NCBI GenBank assembly: GCA_039908095.1
Contig: JAMOBJ010000001.1
Coordinates: 186,001-250,000, forward strand
From: Nitrospirae bacterium YQR-1
GTDB taxonomy: Bacteria > Nitrospirota > Thermodesulfovibrionia > Thermodesulfovibrionales > Magnetobacteriaceae
Reading direction: 5' to 3'
Length of the DNA: 64,000 nucleotides
In this document: positions 26,955-35,196 of the stretch, in pieces
How the letters are laid out: the number at the start of each line of letters is the position of its first letter
Numbering within the stretch: the stretch's first letter is position 1
The notes under the pieces: model-generated
Seen by the model: only the letters and a program-made list of their open reading frames with translations
What the model was told of the DNA's origin: nothing
The model's database searches: none
Position numbers and translations under genes: made by a program

Positions 26955-27153
26955 AGCAAAGTGAAAATGTCCGGATTTCAGCAAAGTGAAAGTGTCCAAA
27001 AGAGATAGTCCATAGTATGCTCATTTGAAGAGGGAGGATACTATGGCAGGCGAGGACATAATAATGCTAAGGCAAAAAGAGTTAAAGAGATTTACATTTA
27101 ATAAAAATGGTAGAATAAAGACTCTGTTCCGGCATATAAATAAATTATGGTAA
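26955..27153 (+). mobile_element. Insertion-sequence remnant with transposase N-terminus
   Basis: Two direct repeats, AGCAAAGTGAAAATGTCC (26955-26972) and AGCAAAGTGAAAGTGTCC (26980-26997), look like IS terminal sequence. After GGGAGG, a 36-codon frame (27043-27153) begins MAGEDIIMLRQKELKR, which resembles the start of ISNCY-type transposases from memory, then runs into unrelated sequence and stops. The rest of the element is gone. It lies in the divergent gap between tpiA and the nucleoside transporter gene. Confidence 0.6.
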
Positions 27154-27184
27154 AACAAATTAAAATTTTACACAACGTGATAAT

Positions 27185-28432
27185 GTGAACATGTTAAGAG
27201 GGTTGTTTGGAATCACGATACTGCTTCTTTTTTCCTGGATTATTAGCGAAAACAGAAAGGAGATAAAATTTAAACCTGTGATTTCAGGCATAATCCTTCA
27301 GGTATTGTTCGTATTGTTGATTTTAAAAGTACCTGTTTTCAAAGTTTTTTTTCAATTATTAAATAAAGCAGTGCAGGTTTTGGAGAAATCCACTCAGGCC
27401 GGTACAACACTGGTGTTTGGTTACTTAGGTGGCGGCAAACTTCCCTTTGCCGAGACGATACCGGGGGGCTCCTTTGTACTGGCCTTTCAGTCGCTTCCGA
27501 TGGTACTGATTGTTAGTGCTTTATCGTCACTGCTGTTTCACTGGCGCATATTACCATACATTGTGAGGGGGTTTTCTTACGTCCTTCAGAAAACCATGAG
27601 TATAGGCGGCGCAGTGGGGTTAAGTACCTCGGCTAATGTTTTTTTGGGGATGGTTGAATCACCGCTTTTTGTTAAACCATATTTGAGGGAGATGTCACGA
27701 GGTGAGCTCTTTGCAGTTATGTCAACAGGCATGGCAGGCATTGCCGGTACGGTTATGGTGTTATATGCAAGCATTTTAGGCCGGGTGATTCCGGATGTTT
27801 TAGGGCAAATTCTTCTTGCCTCGGTAATAAGTGCTATAGCATCCCTTGTGTTTTCTTTTATAATGGTGCCACCGGTTGGTAAGCCGGCAAGCGGTGACAT
27901 TACCGTCCCACGGACTGCACGCAGCTCACTGGATGCTGTGGTTAAGGGCACGGAGGAGGGTATCGGCCTGTTAATAAACATAATAGCCACACTCATAGTC
28001 TTTGTTGCGCTTGTGCATTTTACAAACTATGGGCTTTCTTCTTTATTGCCGTCTTTTTACGGAGAGCCGTTGACATTGCAGCGGATTTCAGGCTTAATTA
28101 TGGCCCCTGTTGTGTGGGTTATCGGAGTGCCGTGGACTGAGGCTGTGACAGCGGGCTCTCTTATGGGAACAAAAACTATATTAAATGAATTTGTAGCCTA
28201 CATTGACCTTGCCAATCTGCCTGAGGAAGCGCTTAACCCTAAAAGCCGCATCATTATGCTTTATGCCCTGTGCGGCTTTGCTAATTTGGGAAGCCTCGGC
28301 ATACTTATTGCGGGCCTTAGTTCGATGGTCCCTGAAAAAAAGGACGTAATTATCTCCCTCGGCTTTAAATCCATCATCTCAGGCACCCTCGCCTCCTGTA
28401 TGACCGGTGCGGTTATAGGTATGTTTTATTAA
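27185..28432 (+). CDS. Concentrative nucleoside transporter (NupC/CNT family)
   Basis: A 415-residue membrane protein with about nine to ten helices. CNT-family hallmarks are the N-terminal VLKKSVQ-like stretch, GYLGGGKLPF, FVLAFQSLPMVLIVSALSS, GLSTSANVFLGMVESPL (nucleoside and sodium site) and GTVMVLYASIL, with the late motif CGFANLGSLGI. It imports nucleosides with sodium or protons. The furthest start is GTG 27185; ATG 27191 is two codons on and equally likely, and neither has a clear ribosome site. The IS relic ends 31 bases upstream, so its original promoter may have been replaced. Confidence 0.9.
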   Translation: MNMLRGLFGITILLLFSWIISENRKEIKFKPVISGIILQVLFVLLILKVPVFKVFFQLLNKAVQVLEKSTQAGTTLVFGYLGGGKLPFAETIPGGSFVLAFQSLPMVLIVSALSSLLFHWRILPYIVRGFSYVLQKTMSIGGAVGLSTSANVFLGMVESPLFVKPYLREMSRGELFAVMSTGMAGIAGTVMVLYASILGRVIPDVLGQILLASVISAIASLVFSFIMVPPVGKPASGDITVPRTARSSLDAVVKGTEEGIGLLINIIATLIVFVALVHFTNYGLSSLLPSFYGEPLTLQRISGLIMAPVVWVIGVPWTEAVTAGSLMGTKTILNEFVAYIDLANLPEEALNPKSRIIMLYALCGFANLGSLGILIAGLSSMVPEKKDVIISLGFKSIISGTLASCMTGAVIGMFY

Positions 28433-28541
28433 ACTCAACACCGTTGTAATTCCCTCTTTGATTTGTTTATTGTGCCTCCTTTTTTTTCGCACAATTATGA
28501 CACCTTTGATGCTTTATGGGAAGATGGGGTTTATTAAACGA

Positions 28542-28694
28542 TTACCCTTCTAATAAATGCCTCTTCCATTCATTGACCTAACTCACATGGATACCAAAAT
28601 CCTGAGCTATTTCATTTGCCATTCGTTGGCCATTGAGGGCTTCTATCACTACTTTTGACTTGAACTCATTGTTGAACTTCCGTCTATTTTTCAT
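28542..28694 (-). pseudogene. IS3-type transposase OrfA fragment with internal stop
   Basis: Read leftward from the ATG at 28694 the frame gives MKNRRKFNNEFKSKVVIEAL and continues through EIAQDFGIHVS to a TAG, then VNEWKRHLLEG and a TAA. This is the helix-turn-helix start of an IS3-family OrfA, where the codon before VNEW is normally Gln; CAG has become TAG. OrfB and the ends are absent. It lies just downstream of the HEPN operon. The rest of the 28433-28784 gap holds only a weak ATTGTGC/GCACAAT stem. Confidence 0.8.
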
Positions 28695-28784
28695 CTGTTT
28701 TCCTCCATTGATTACAAACAGCTCTATCTTAACTGATTGTCTCAATCTAGGAATCCATTATACCTAGTTAAAAATATGAAATAT

Positions 28785-29183
28785 TTAATGTCTTGAGTCA
28801 ATTTTCAAATTAGGGTCATTGTATAATTTTAATAAGCTTTTAGCCTGTTTCAATATTGTTTTAGCCTGTTCTTTTTCAAATATTTCTGAAGCGTCATAGT
28901 CGGCTTTTTTACGTTCTATGTGTAGCCTTTGTAAATCTAATCCTATTTTTTTTGCTATTCTCCCGGATGAATAATTGAATTTGTCATGCACGAATGTGTG
29001 TGAATCTCCTTTTGGAACTTTATCTCCAAGATATTCTTCAACTTTGTCTTTTGCAATACAATAAACACCATAATAAGATCGGCTGATAGAAGTTCTATAA
29101 TAGGCAGACTTTATATCAGAACTCTCTCCGTTATTAATAAGCTGCTCTGACAGTTCAATATACTCAGACCATTTAAATATCAT
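28785..29183 (-). CDS. Small HEPN-domain protein
   Basis: A 132-residue, all-helical protein. SAYYRTSISRSYYGVYCIAK (about 26-45) is the helix signature of small HEPN proteins, often toxins or RNases in two-gene modules or nucleotide-binding partners of nucleotidyltransferases. A HTFVHDKF stretch (about 62-69) supplies two histidines; no clear RxxxxH was found. It is the last gene of a three-gene operon, starting four bases after its neighbour's stop. The region is AT-rich and bounded by IS relics, which suggests an acquired module. A toxin or defence role is inference. Confidence 0.75.
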   Translation of the reverse strand: MIFKWSEYIELSEQLINNGESSDIKSAYYRTSISRSYYGVYCIAKDKVEEYLGDKVPKGDSHTFVHDKFNYSSGRIAKKIGLDLQRLHIERKKADYDASEIFEKEQAKTILKQAKSLLKLYNDPNLKIDSRH

Positions 29184-29186
29184 TAA

Positions 29187-29630
29187 TTATACCGTCACTA
29201 TAATAAGCTTTCTCATACTGACATCTTTATTTAACCAATAATCATAATCGAATTGATCTAATAAGTTAAGTTTTTCATCAATTGACAAATCAGTATCAAT
29301 TTTTACTAGTAACATTTCTAAATATTCTTCTGGATCATAAAAATGTTCTATTTTTAATTCTTTAATGTTATGCTTAAAAATTCTATTGATTTCACAATGT
29401 ACCTCCTTAAGCACCTCAAGCAAATTCATCTTCATATATATAAAACCTTGAACCTGATATCTGTTTGTAATAGTATAAAGGTATTTTAACTGATCAAATA
29501 TTAATGTTTCTACTGAGGGTTTAGTGGAATTTAATAAATCTCCGACATTCACAATATCATATGTGTACTTAGATATATCACGGTAAGGCGTTAATATGTT
29601 TGTATTTGGTTTAACTTCTAAAGTCCGCAT
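29187..29630 (-). CDS. Hypothetical protein between two HEPN genes
   Basis: This 147-residue protein is not assignable to a named family. The C-terminal part (LVKIDTDLSIDEKLNLLDQF, then DYDYWLN) recalls small uncharacterised proteins encoded beside HEPN genes whose ends read like ALDRLDRFDEEWWLD; this is from memory and needs a search. No signal peptide or membrane helix is visible. It starts two bases after the DUF4209-like stop and ends four bases before the small HEPN gene, so the three are co-translated. A partner or antitoxin-like role is the simplest guess. Confidence 0.65.
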   Translation of the reverse strand: MRTLEVKPNTNILTPYRDISKYTYDIVNVGDLLNSTKPSVETLIFDQLKYLYTITNRYQVQGFIYMKMNLLEVLKEVHCEINRIFKHNIKELKIEHFYDPEEYLEMLLVKIDTDLSIDEKLNLLDQFDYDYWLNKDVSMRKLIIVTV

Positions 29631-29632
29631 GT

Positions 29633-31444
29633 TTAATCATCCTTGTTTTTTAAATTTGTTAATAATAGAAAACAATGTAAAACAAGACAGCTAATTCCGG
29701 AAGTTAAAAGCTCATGCCTTATAATGCCATGAGCTATGTTGTTTCTTAAATTTAATCCGGTTGAATCGCAGAAAACAAAATAAAAATGCCTGCTTAGATA
29801 TTCACCCAGAACATTCTTGATATCCTCCCGCATTAAAAAAGCACCAAATGTTTGTTCCTTGATGCTTATCCCTTCATCTTTTGTATACTCAGGCACGACT
29901 ACATTATATCCAGCATTATGAAATGTCCTGCGTAGTATACCCTCGAACTGTGGTACCAGGATATGAAGAGCACTAATGTAATCCTTTTCAAAGTGCTTCT
30001 TTACACCATGCTCCACAATTGATTTGTTTTCCTGATGCATAAACTTCCATGAACCAAGGTATTTGTTAAATTCAGTGTCATTGAGATTTTTCTCTTTCTC
30101 TAAATATAGGAAAGCTAATTCCAAAAAAAGATGAGCCCTCATCTGAACATGATTAGACAAAAAAATCTTTTTTTGCAAGTCAATGCCTGTTCTTTTTAAT
30201 CCCTCACCAGCAATTTGAGTTCCCATTCTACCAATGATTACATTCTGTGCGATTAAACTGGATAAAGGAGGATTACAGGTGAACATTTTCTCCAAACTAT
30301 CATAATCCGGCACAATACCAGGATAACCTATCAAGATGCCTATCGCTTTTTCAAGTGATTCAGCTTGCCGAAATGGGGTAAGAAACTCTTTGGTCTGTTT
30401 TTCCCCTAATTTTAATTCAAATTCATGTTTCGAGAATTGACCTGCCTGTTCCGCCTGTTGAAAGTATCTTGTCTTCTGAGCGGACAACTTTTTCATGGTT
30501 TCATGGTCATCGCCTGCTTCCGCTAATATAATTGCCATGTCCAGTATTATTGAAGCTGATATATAATCGCCATTTTCTGCACGCTGATGCGCTGCCATAG
30601 CAATTTGTTCAACACTCTTATTTTTTGCTCGTCTCTCCGGCTCCTCTTCTCCTAACAATTTGCCGATCCTTGCCGATAAATTGTTTGCGGAGTATATTAG
30701 ATGTAATAAGCCATCAGCATTAGCAAATCCATTGGCACATTCCTCAGCCCAACTTTTTATATATTCCTTATCCGATACAAGGCTGGAATATGTTTTGTTG
30801 TCAATAACGCGGACATATGATTGAACAACAGGAAACAACCATCTCCAGTCCATTGCCAAATGAAAACTCTTTCCGAGTTCCTTTAGAATTACCAGAGTCT
30901 GAACAATCTTATCTTGTTGATTGAACTTCAAACTTAATTCAAGGGCTCTATCCAAAGAATCCATAATGGCAAGATGCCAAAACTCCGGCCGTTCAGCTTC
31001 AGGTTTCTTTTTAAGTTCCGTTACTTGAATAAGATAGCGGTCAATTGTTCTTTGTGCTAGAGTAATGACGTTAATGCCTTTATAATTTTTTAATTTGTCC
31101 TTCGATTCAATCAAAATATCATCCAAAAAAGGTGCAATAATATAATGATTAAGTAAAGTGGAAACTTCATTTATAAATATAAGTTCATTTTCTTGTAATT
31201 CAATATCCCCACCTGTTTTTGTATAGAAACGAGATTTATCTTCTGTTGATGGATTGTGCTGTCCTCTGACATCAAAGAAAAAGACTTTTTTAAATGATTC
31301 TATTGCTTTTTCATCTTCCTGTGACAATTCACTTTTATATTTTTCAGAAAATAATCGCAATTGATTACGTGCTTGATATATTTGATAGGGCTGGATATCT
31401 GCTTTATCTAAATCTTCTGAAAGTTCTTTTACCAAATTATCCAT
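29633..31444 (-). CDS. DUF4209-like large HEPN protein
   Basis: This 603-residue protein is almost entirely helical. The C-terminal part matches the DUF4209 pattern: HILVPQFEGILRRTFHNAGY, then GAFLMREDIKNVLGEYL and GLNLRNNIAHG. RNNIAH (about 566-571) is the HEPN RxxxxH motif linked to RNase activity. The N-terminal 400 residues are repeat-like helices without a recognised family. It is the first gene of a three-gene operon and its ATG has a perfect GGAGG. Ribonuclease activity and a defence or toxin role are inferred from the motif and from the IS-flanked setting. Confidence 0.75.
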   Translation of the reverse strand: MDNLVKELSEDLDKADIQPYQIYQARNQLRLFSEKYKSELSQEDEKAIESFKKVFFFDVRGQHNPSTEDKSRFYTKTGGDIELQENELIFINEVSTLLNHYIIAPFLDDILIESKDKLKNYKGINVITLAQRTIDRYLIQVTELKKKPEAERPEFWHLAIMDSLDRALELSLKFNQQDKIVQTLVILKELGKSFHLAMDWRWLFPVVQSYVRVIDNKTYSSLVSDKEYIKSWAEECANGFANADGLLHLIYSANNLSARIGKLLGEEEPERRAKNKSVEQIAMAAHQRAENGDYISASIILDMAIILAEAGDDHETMKKLSAQKTRYFQQAEQAGQFSKHEFELKLGEKQTKEFLTPFRQAESLEKAIGILIGYPGIVPDYDSLEKMFTCNPPLSSLIAQNVIIGRMGTQIAGEGLKRTGIDLQKKIFLSNHVQMRAHLFLELAFLYLEKEKNLNDTEFNKYLGSWKFMHQENKSIVEHGVKKHFEKDYISALHILVPQFEGILRRTFHNAGYNVVVPEYTKDEGISIKEQTFGAFLMREDIKNVLGEYLSRHFYFVFCDSTGLNLRNNIAHGIIRHELLTSGISCLVLHCFLLLTNLKNKDD

Positions 31445-31890
31445 TTATTTTGCCTCCTAATAATTCAAAGGATTCCGGAGGATATAATCCTAGTTTATCG
31501 TCACATTGAAATACAGAATTTTTGCATAACCTCCCTTTTGAGAAGGATCCATACGTAAATTATACTGTACCATAGAAATTCATAAATTTTCAATCTGCAG
31601 AATTGCCCGAAATCCGACATAGAAAAACCGGTTCTCCGGAAAAAGGGATATTTTGTAAAAAATCGTAAGGCTACAATATGTCCGGAATTCACCATCAAAA
31701 TAATTAGTAATGCCGGTATTATTTTTTTGGGGTTTTTAAGATTAATTTAGAGCTTATACCAAGACAACAAAGTTAACTGTCGGATTTTCTATGCCGGATT
31801 TCTGGTGATACATTTTCCGTATATTTTTTCATGTTATGTGGTACAATAAAACAGGCTGTTAGATATAACAACCGGCATTAAGGAGGCCAT
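31445..31890. other. Intergenic region with small inverted-repeat element and repeat relic
   Basis: I find no gene here. 31609-31690 is bounded by imperfect inverted ends (GAAATCCGACAT and ATGTCCGGAATTC) with CCGGTTCTCCGG inside, a possible tiny non-autonomous element. 31755-31778 (ATACCAAG-ACAACAAAGTTAA) looks like an internally deleted relic of the 126-bp repeat. TGGTACAAT at 31839-31847 could serve as an extended -10 for the CBM48 gene. Confidence 0.5.
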
Positions 31891-32283
31891 ATGACAAAAG
31901 ATACCCAAGGGGAAAAGGACAGAACCGCAGCTAAAGACGCTGATACCACAGATGAGCCGCAATTAACCGGATTAATAAAAAACTATGTGCCCGGCACCAA
32001 TGTGTGCAAGGTTACTTTTATGCTTCCTAAAGAGGCCACAGAAAATGCCCAAAAGGTAACTTTAACCGGTGATTTTAATGACTGGGACACCGAGGCTACA
32101 CCGCTTACAAAAGATAAGTACGGGGTATTTTCCGTTACTGTTGAATTAGAGGCCGAAACAGAGCACCAATACAAGTTTTTAATAGACGCAGAGCGCTGGG
32201 AAAACGACTGGAATGCCGACAGATACGAAAAAAGCTGTCTGGGTGAATTTGAAAATTCGGTAGTGGAGTTATACAGAAATTAG
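31891..32283 (+). CDS. CBM48 / AMPK-type glycogen-binding domain protein
   Basis: A 130-residue protein. After a charged, probably disordered N-terminus (1-35), a single early-set carbohydrate-binding domain follows: VTFMLPKEATENAQKVTLTG, DFNDWDTEATPL, YKFLIDAERWENDWNADRY. The tryptophans in FNDW and RWENDW are the usual sugar-contact residues. There is no catalytic domain. It may bind glycogen or maltodextrin, in keeping with the glgA gene at 53701. A good GGAGG precedes the ATG. The nadD gene follows 30 bases later. Confidence 0.9.
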   Translation: MTKDTQGEKDRTAAKDADTTDEPQLTGLIKNYVPGTNVCKVTFMLPKEATENAQKVTLTGDFNDWDTEATPLTKDKYGVFSVTVELEAETEHQYKFLIDAERWENDWNADRYEKSCLGEFENSVVELYRN

Positions 32284-32313
32284 GATTACTGCGCCCGGTA
32301 AAATATTTAACAA

Positions 32314-32967
32314 GTGGATAACCTAAGAAGTTTGGGACTATTTGGCGGCACCTTTAACCCTGTCCACTATGGGCACCTCAGGGCGGCGGAAGAGGCGAGG
32401 GCCGCCTTTTCACTTGATAAGGTGATTTTTATACCCTCTTGTAATCCGCCGTTGAAGAAGCATGAGCTTGCCATGCCGACGGACAGACTTGAAATGGCAA
32501 GGCTGGCCACACAAAGCAACGGCTGCTTTGAGGTCTCAGACCTCGAATGCAAACGTGAAGGGCCTTCTTATACAGTGTGCACTCTTGAGGAGGTAGTTAA
32601 AGATTATGGTGGCCGCTGCAATCTATTCTTTATACTGGGACTTGATTCCTTTTTAGATATTCCCGCCTGGTATCAGGCTGAAACTGTTATCTCTCTGGTT
32701 AACTTCATAGTGCTTACCAGGCCGCCGCTGAATGAAAATGCAGTTTTACAATCCCCATATGTTGTGGAGAGGTCATCAGAGCCGGAGAGCACAAATGTTG
32801 TAAAAGTTAAGTTAAAAAGCCGGCGGGAGGCATTCTTGCTAAAAATAACATCCATTGATATTTCCTCAACCCGCATAAGACAATTAATCAGCAGCGGGGA
32901 AAGCGTAAAATACCTCTTGCCTGAAAACGTGCAATCATATATAATTCATAAGGGATTGTATAAATAA
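32314..32967 (+). CDS. nadD: Nicotinate-nucleotide adenylyltransferase
   Basis: A 217-residue nucleotidyltransferase making nicotinate adenine dinucleotide in NAD synthesis. Motifs are LGLFGGTFNPVHYGHLR (about 7-23, with the HxGH-type catalytic histidines), the ATP-contact FIPSCNPPLKK and the C-terminal ISSTRIRQLISSGES. The start is GTG at 32314. It is followed by rsfS, a conserved pairing in many bacteria. Confidence 0.95.
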   Translation: MDNLRSLGLFGGTFNPVHYGHLRAAEEARAAFSLDKVIFIPSCNPPLKKHELAMPTDRLEMARLATQSNGCFEVSDLECKREGPSYTVCTLEEVVKDYGGRCNLFFILGLDSFLDIPAWYQAETVISLVNFIVLTRPPLNENAVLQSPYVVERSSEPESTNVVKVKLKSRREAFLLKITSIDISSTRIRQLISSGESVKYLLPENVQSYIIHKGLYK

Positions 32968-33017
32968 TGGACAGGTGTCTGAAATAATGTTGATTTATAA
33001 CGGAGAAGGCGGTTAAT

Positions 33018-33392
33018 TTGGAAAATACGGAAAAGCATTTAAAAGAGATTGTTGAGTCTCTTTCAGAGAAGAAAGGTGACGAGGTGGTTGTACTTGATCT
33101 GAGGGGACTTACTCCGATAGCAGATTTTTTTGTTATTTGCACAGGGGGCTCAACCTCACACATAAAGGCTCTGGCCGATAGTGTGGAAAGCAAACTGAAA
33201 GAAAGAAAAATCAAACCTCTGCACATAGAGGGACAGAAAAACTACAGCTGGGTAATTCTGGACTACGGCGACATCCTGATTCACATATTTAATCCTGAGG
33301 CAAGAGCGTATTACGAGTTGGAAAGATTCTGGCTTGACGCCCGCAGGGTTTACTTTGATGAAGTTCCTAAACAGGAAGCTTTTGCACGCTGA
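33018..33392 (+). CDS. rsfS: Ribosome silencing factor RsfS
   Basis: A 124-residue RsfS/Iojap protein, which binds ribosomal protein L14 and blocks subunit joining under starvation. Family motifs are VVVLDLRGLTPIADFFVICTG, STSHIKALADSV, EGQKNYSWVILDYGDILIHIF and ERFWLDARRV. The start is TTG 33018 with GGAGAAGG upstream. Its stop overlaps the ATG of the TPR gene (TGATG). Confidence 0.95.
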   Translation: MENTEKHLKEIVESLSEKKGDEVVVLDLRGLTPIADFFVICTGGSTSHIKALADSVESKLKERKIKPLHIEGQKNYSWVILDYGDILIHIFNPEARAYYELERFWLDARRVYFDEVPKQEAFAR

Positions 33393-34705
33393 TGATCAGG
33401 GTGACCTCATTATTGTTTTTGGCCATGCTCTGCGGGGTCTTCTACCTTGCCATATACAACAGCGATTCCGTCAGATTACATCTTACAAAAGATGTAGCCT
33501 ATGACCTTCCATTAATAGCCCTGATGGCTATATCCACAGTGGCCGGCGCTGTTTTAATGTTTGTGATTTTCTTTATAAGGGATACGAAAAACTATATCCA
33601 GTCACGGCTGACGCTGAAAAAGCGTAAGAGGGAGGAGATGTCGCAGGTGTTGTACTCAAAGGCTCTCAACTATGCCTCAGCTAATCTGACAGAGGAAGCA
33701 GTGAGTGAGTTACAAAATGCACTAAAGGAAAATCCTGAACATATACCGTCAATTATAAAGTTAGCCGATACTTATGTCGAAAAAAATGAGCCGATGAAGG
33801 CTCTGGAACTTTACCATAAGGCACTTAGCATGGACTCCGGTAACATCGAGATTCTCTTGAAATCACTTGAGGTACGTATAGCCCAGGGGGCTTTACATGA
33901 GGCCGTGGAAATTGCCGATAAAATCCTCTCAACAGAGCCCAATAACGCTCCGGCCTTGTATAAAAAACGTGAGATATTTGAGCGGCAGTCCCGCTGGGAT
34001 GACCTTATGCACCTGCAAAAGACAATAATTAAGAATCTGCCTGAAAATGATCCCCAAAAAGAGACACAGGGTAAAATCCTCCACGGCTACGAATACGAAT
34101 ACGGAAGGCAGTCTTTGGAAAACTCCGAGGTTGAGAAAGCTCGAAAAGTCTTTAAGGAAGTAATAAAGCATGAGAAGTCATTCATACCGGCGCATCTTGG
34201 GCTTGCCGAGGTGTTTTTGCTTGAGGGCAACACCGAGGAGGCGATAAATTACCTTGAAAAGGTTTATAAAGAAACAAACTCTTTAATAATACTTGCCCGG
34301 CTTGAGGATTTGCTTATAAACGAAAGTGAACCTTCACGTCTTATCAGAATTTATAAAAATGCTCTGTCTGATGACCCCGGGGCTGATGCGATAAAACTTT
34401 TTTTAGGTAAACTCTACTATCGTCTTGAGATGCTTGACGATTCTCTGGATACGTTTAACTCCTTTGACGGTACATCCACCTATTCGGAGGTGCATAAGAT
34501 TAAGGGCAGTTTGTTTCTCAGAAGAGGTGAGTGTGAAAAGGCATCGGCTGAGTTTTTAAAAATTATAGGGCTTAAAAGAGCACTAAGAATCCCCTACCAC
34601 TGTCTAAACTGTAATCATGAGGCCACAGACTGGGAAGGCCGCTGTCCCTCCTGTAAAACATGGAACACTTATGATTTTAATTTCGATAAACATATCAGAC
34701 CATAA
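33392..34705 (+). CDS. LapA/LapB-like fusion: membrane anchor, TPRs and rubredoxin-type zinc ribbon
   Basis: A 437-residue protein. Residues 1-65 hold two membrane helices separated by IYNSDSVRLHLTKDVAYDLP, a LapA/DUF1049-like pattern. TPR-like repeats fill about 80-390. The end is a four-cysteine rubredoxin-type metal site, CLNCNHEATDWEGRCPSCKTW. E. coli LapB has one anchor helix plus TPRs and the same metal site, and acts with LapA in controlling LpxC and lipopolysaccharide levels; here both parts seem joined in one chain. The role in outer-membrane balance is inferred from this similarity. It overlaps rsfS by one base. Confidence 0.85.
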   Translation: MIRVTSLLFLAMLCGVFYLAIYNSDSVRLHLTKDVAYDLPLIALMAISTVAGAVLMFVIFFIRDTKNYIQSRLTLKKRKREEMSQVLYSKALNYASANLTEEAVSELQNALKENPEHIPSIIKLADTYVEKNEPMKALELYHKALSMDSGNIEILLKSLEVRIAQGALHEAVEIADKILSTEPNNAPALYKKREIFERQSRWDDLMHLQKTIIKNLPENDPQKETQGKILHGYEYEYGRQSLENSEVEKARKVFKEVIKHEKSFIPAHLGLAEVFLLEGNTEEAINYLEKVYKETNSLIILARLEDLLINESEPSRLIRIYKNALSDDPGADAIKLFLGKLYYRLEMLDDSLDTFNSFDGTSTYSEVHKIKGSLFLRRGECEKASAEFLKIIGLKRALRIPYHCLNCNHEATDWEGRCPSCKTWNTYDFNFDKHIRP

Positions 34706-34722
34706 ATAACAGAGGTTAATTT

Positions 34723-35121
34723 ATGAAAAAAGTAATCATCTTTGCTACATTTTGTATAGTGGTTTTTTCAATGGCTGTTGTTGCCGCCGCTTCCGAGTCA
34801 AATCCTGAGACTGCTGTAGAGTATTTCAAGCGTGGAGTTGACTATGCGCAGAGGGGTGATTATGATAAGGCCATCGCCGATTTCACCAAAATTATTGAAA
34901 TAAACCCAAAGTATGCTTTAGCATACCGTAACCGCGCACTGGTTTGGTTTAGTAAAAAAGATTATGACAAAGCCATTGCTGATTTCACAAAGGCTATAGA
35001 GATAAATCCGGCATTTGCTGAAGGCTATCATGGTCGGGCATTAGTTTATGACGCCATGAAGGAGCACGATAAGGCTAAAGCCGATTATGCCAAAGCGGCG
35101 GAGATAGACGGCACACAGTAG
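34723..35121 (+). CDS. Exported TPR protein
   Basis: A 132-residue protein with a clear signal peptide (MKKVIIFATFCIVVFSMAVV, cut near AAAS). Three tetratricopeptide repeats follow (VEYFKRGVDYAQRGDYDKAI, AYRNRALVWFSKKDYDKAI, GYHGRALVYDAMKEHDKAK). It probably serves as a periplasmic protein-binding scaffold; the partner is unknown. It starts 17 bases after the LapA/LapB-like gene, so it is likely in the same operon. It converges with the flagellin gene. Confidence 0.88.
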   Translation: MKKVIIFATFCIVVFSMAVVAAASESNPETAVEYFKRGVDYAQRGDYDKAIADFTKIIEINPKYALAYRNRALVWFSKKDYDKAIADFTKAIEINPAFAEGYHGRALVYDAMKEHDKAKADYAKAAEIDGTQ

Positions 35122-35196
35122 GTTTCTGTACAGGTCAAGACATCCCCCTCTGCTGTAACAACAGCCATAGCACGTGTAATTCCAACAGACACTGTT

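Noticed and set aside
26832..26999. 56-codon N-terminal extension of tpiA
   Set aside because: The ribosome site and family alignment favour ATG 26831; the extension runs into the IS relic.
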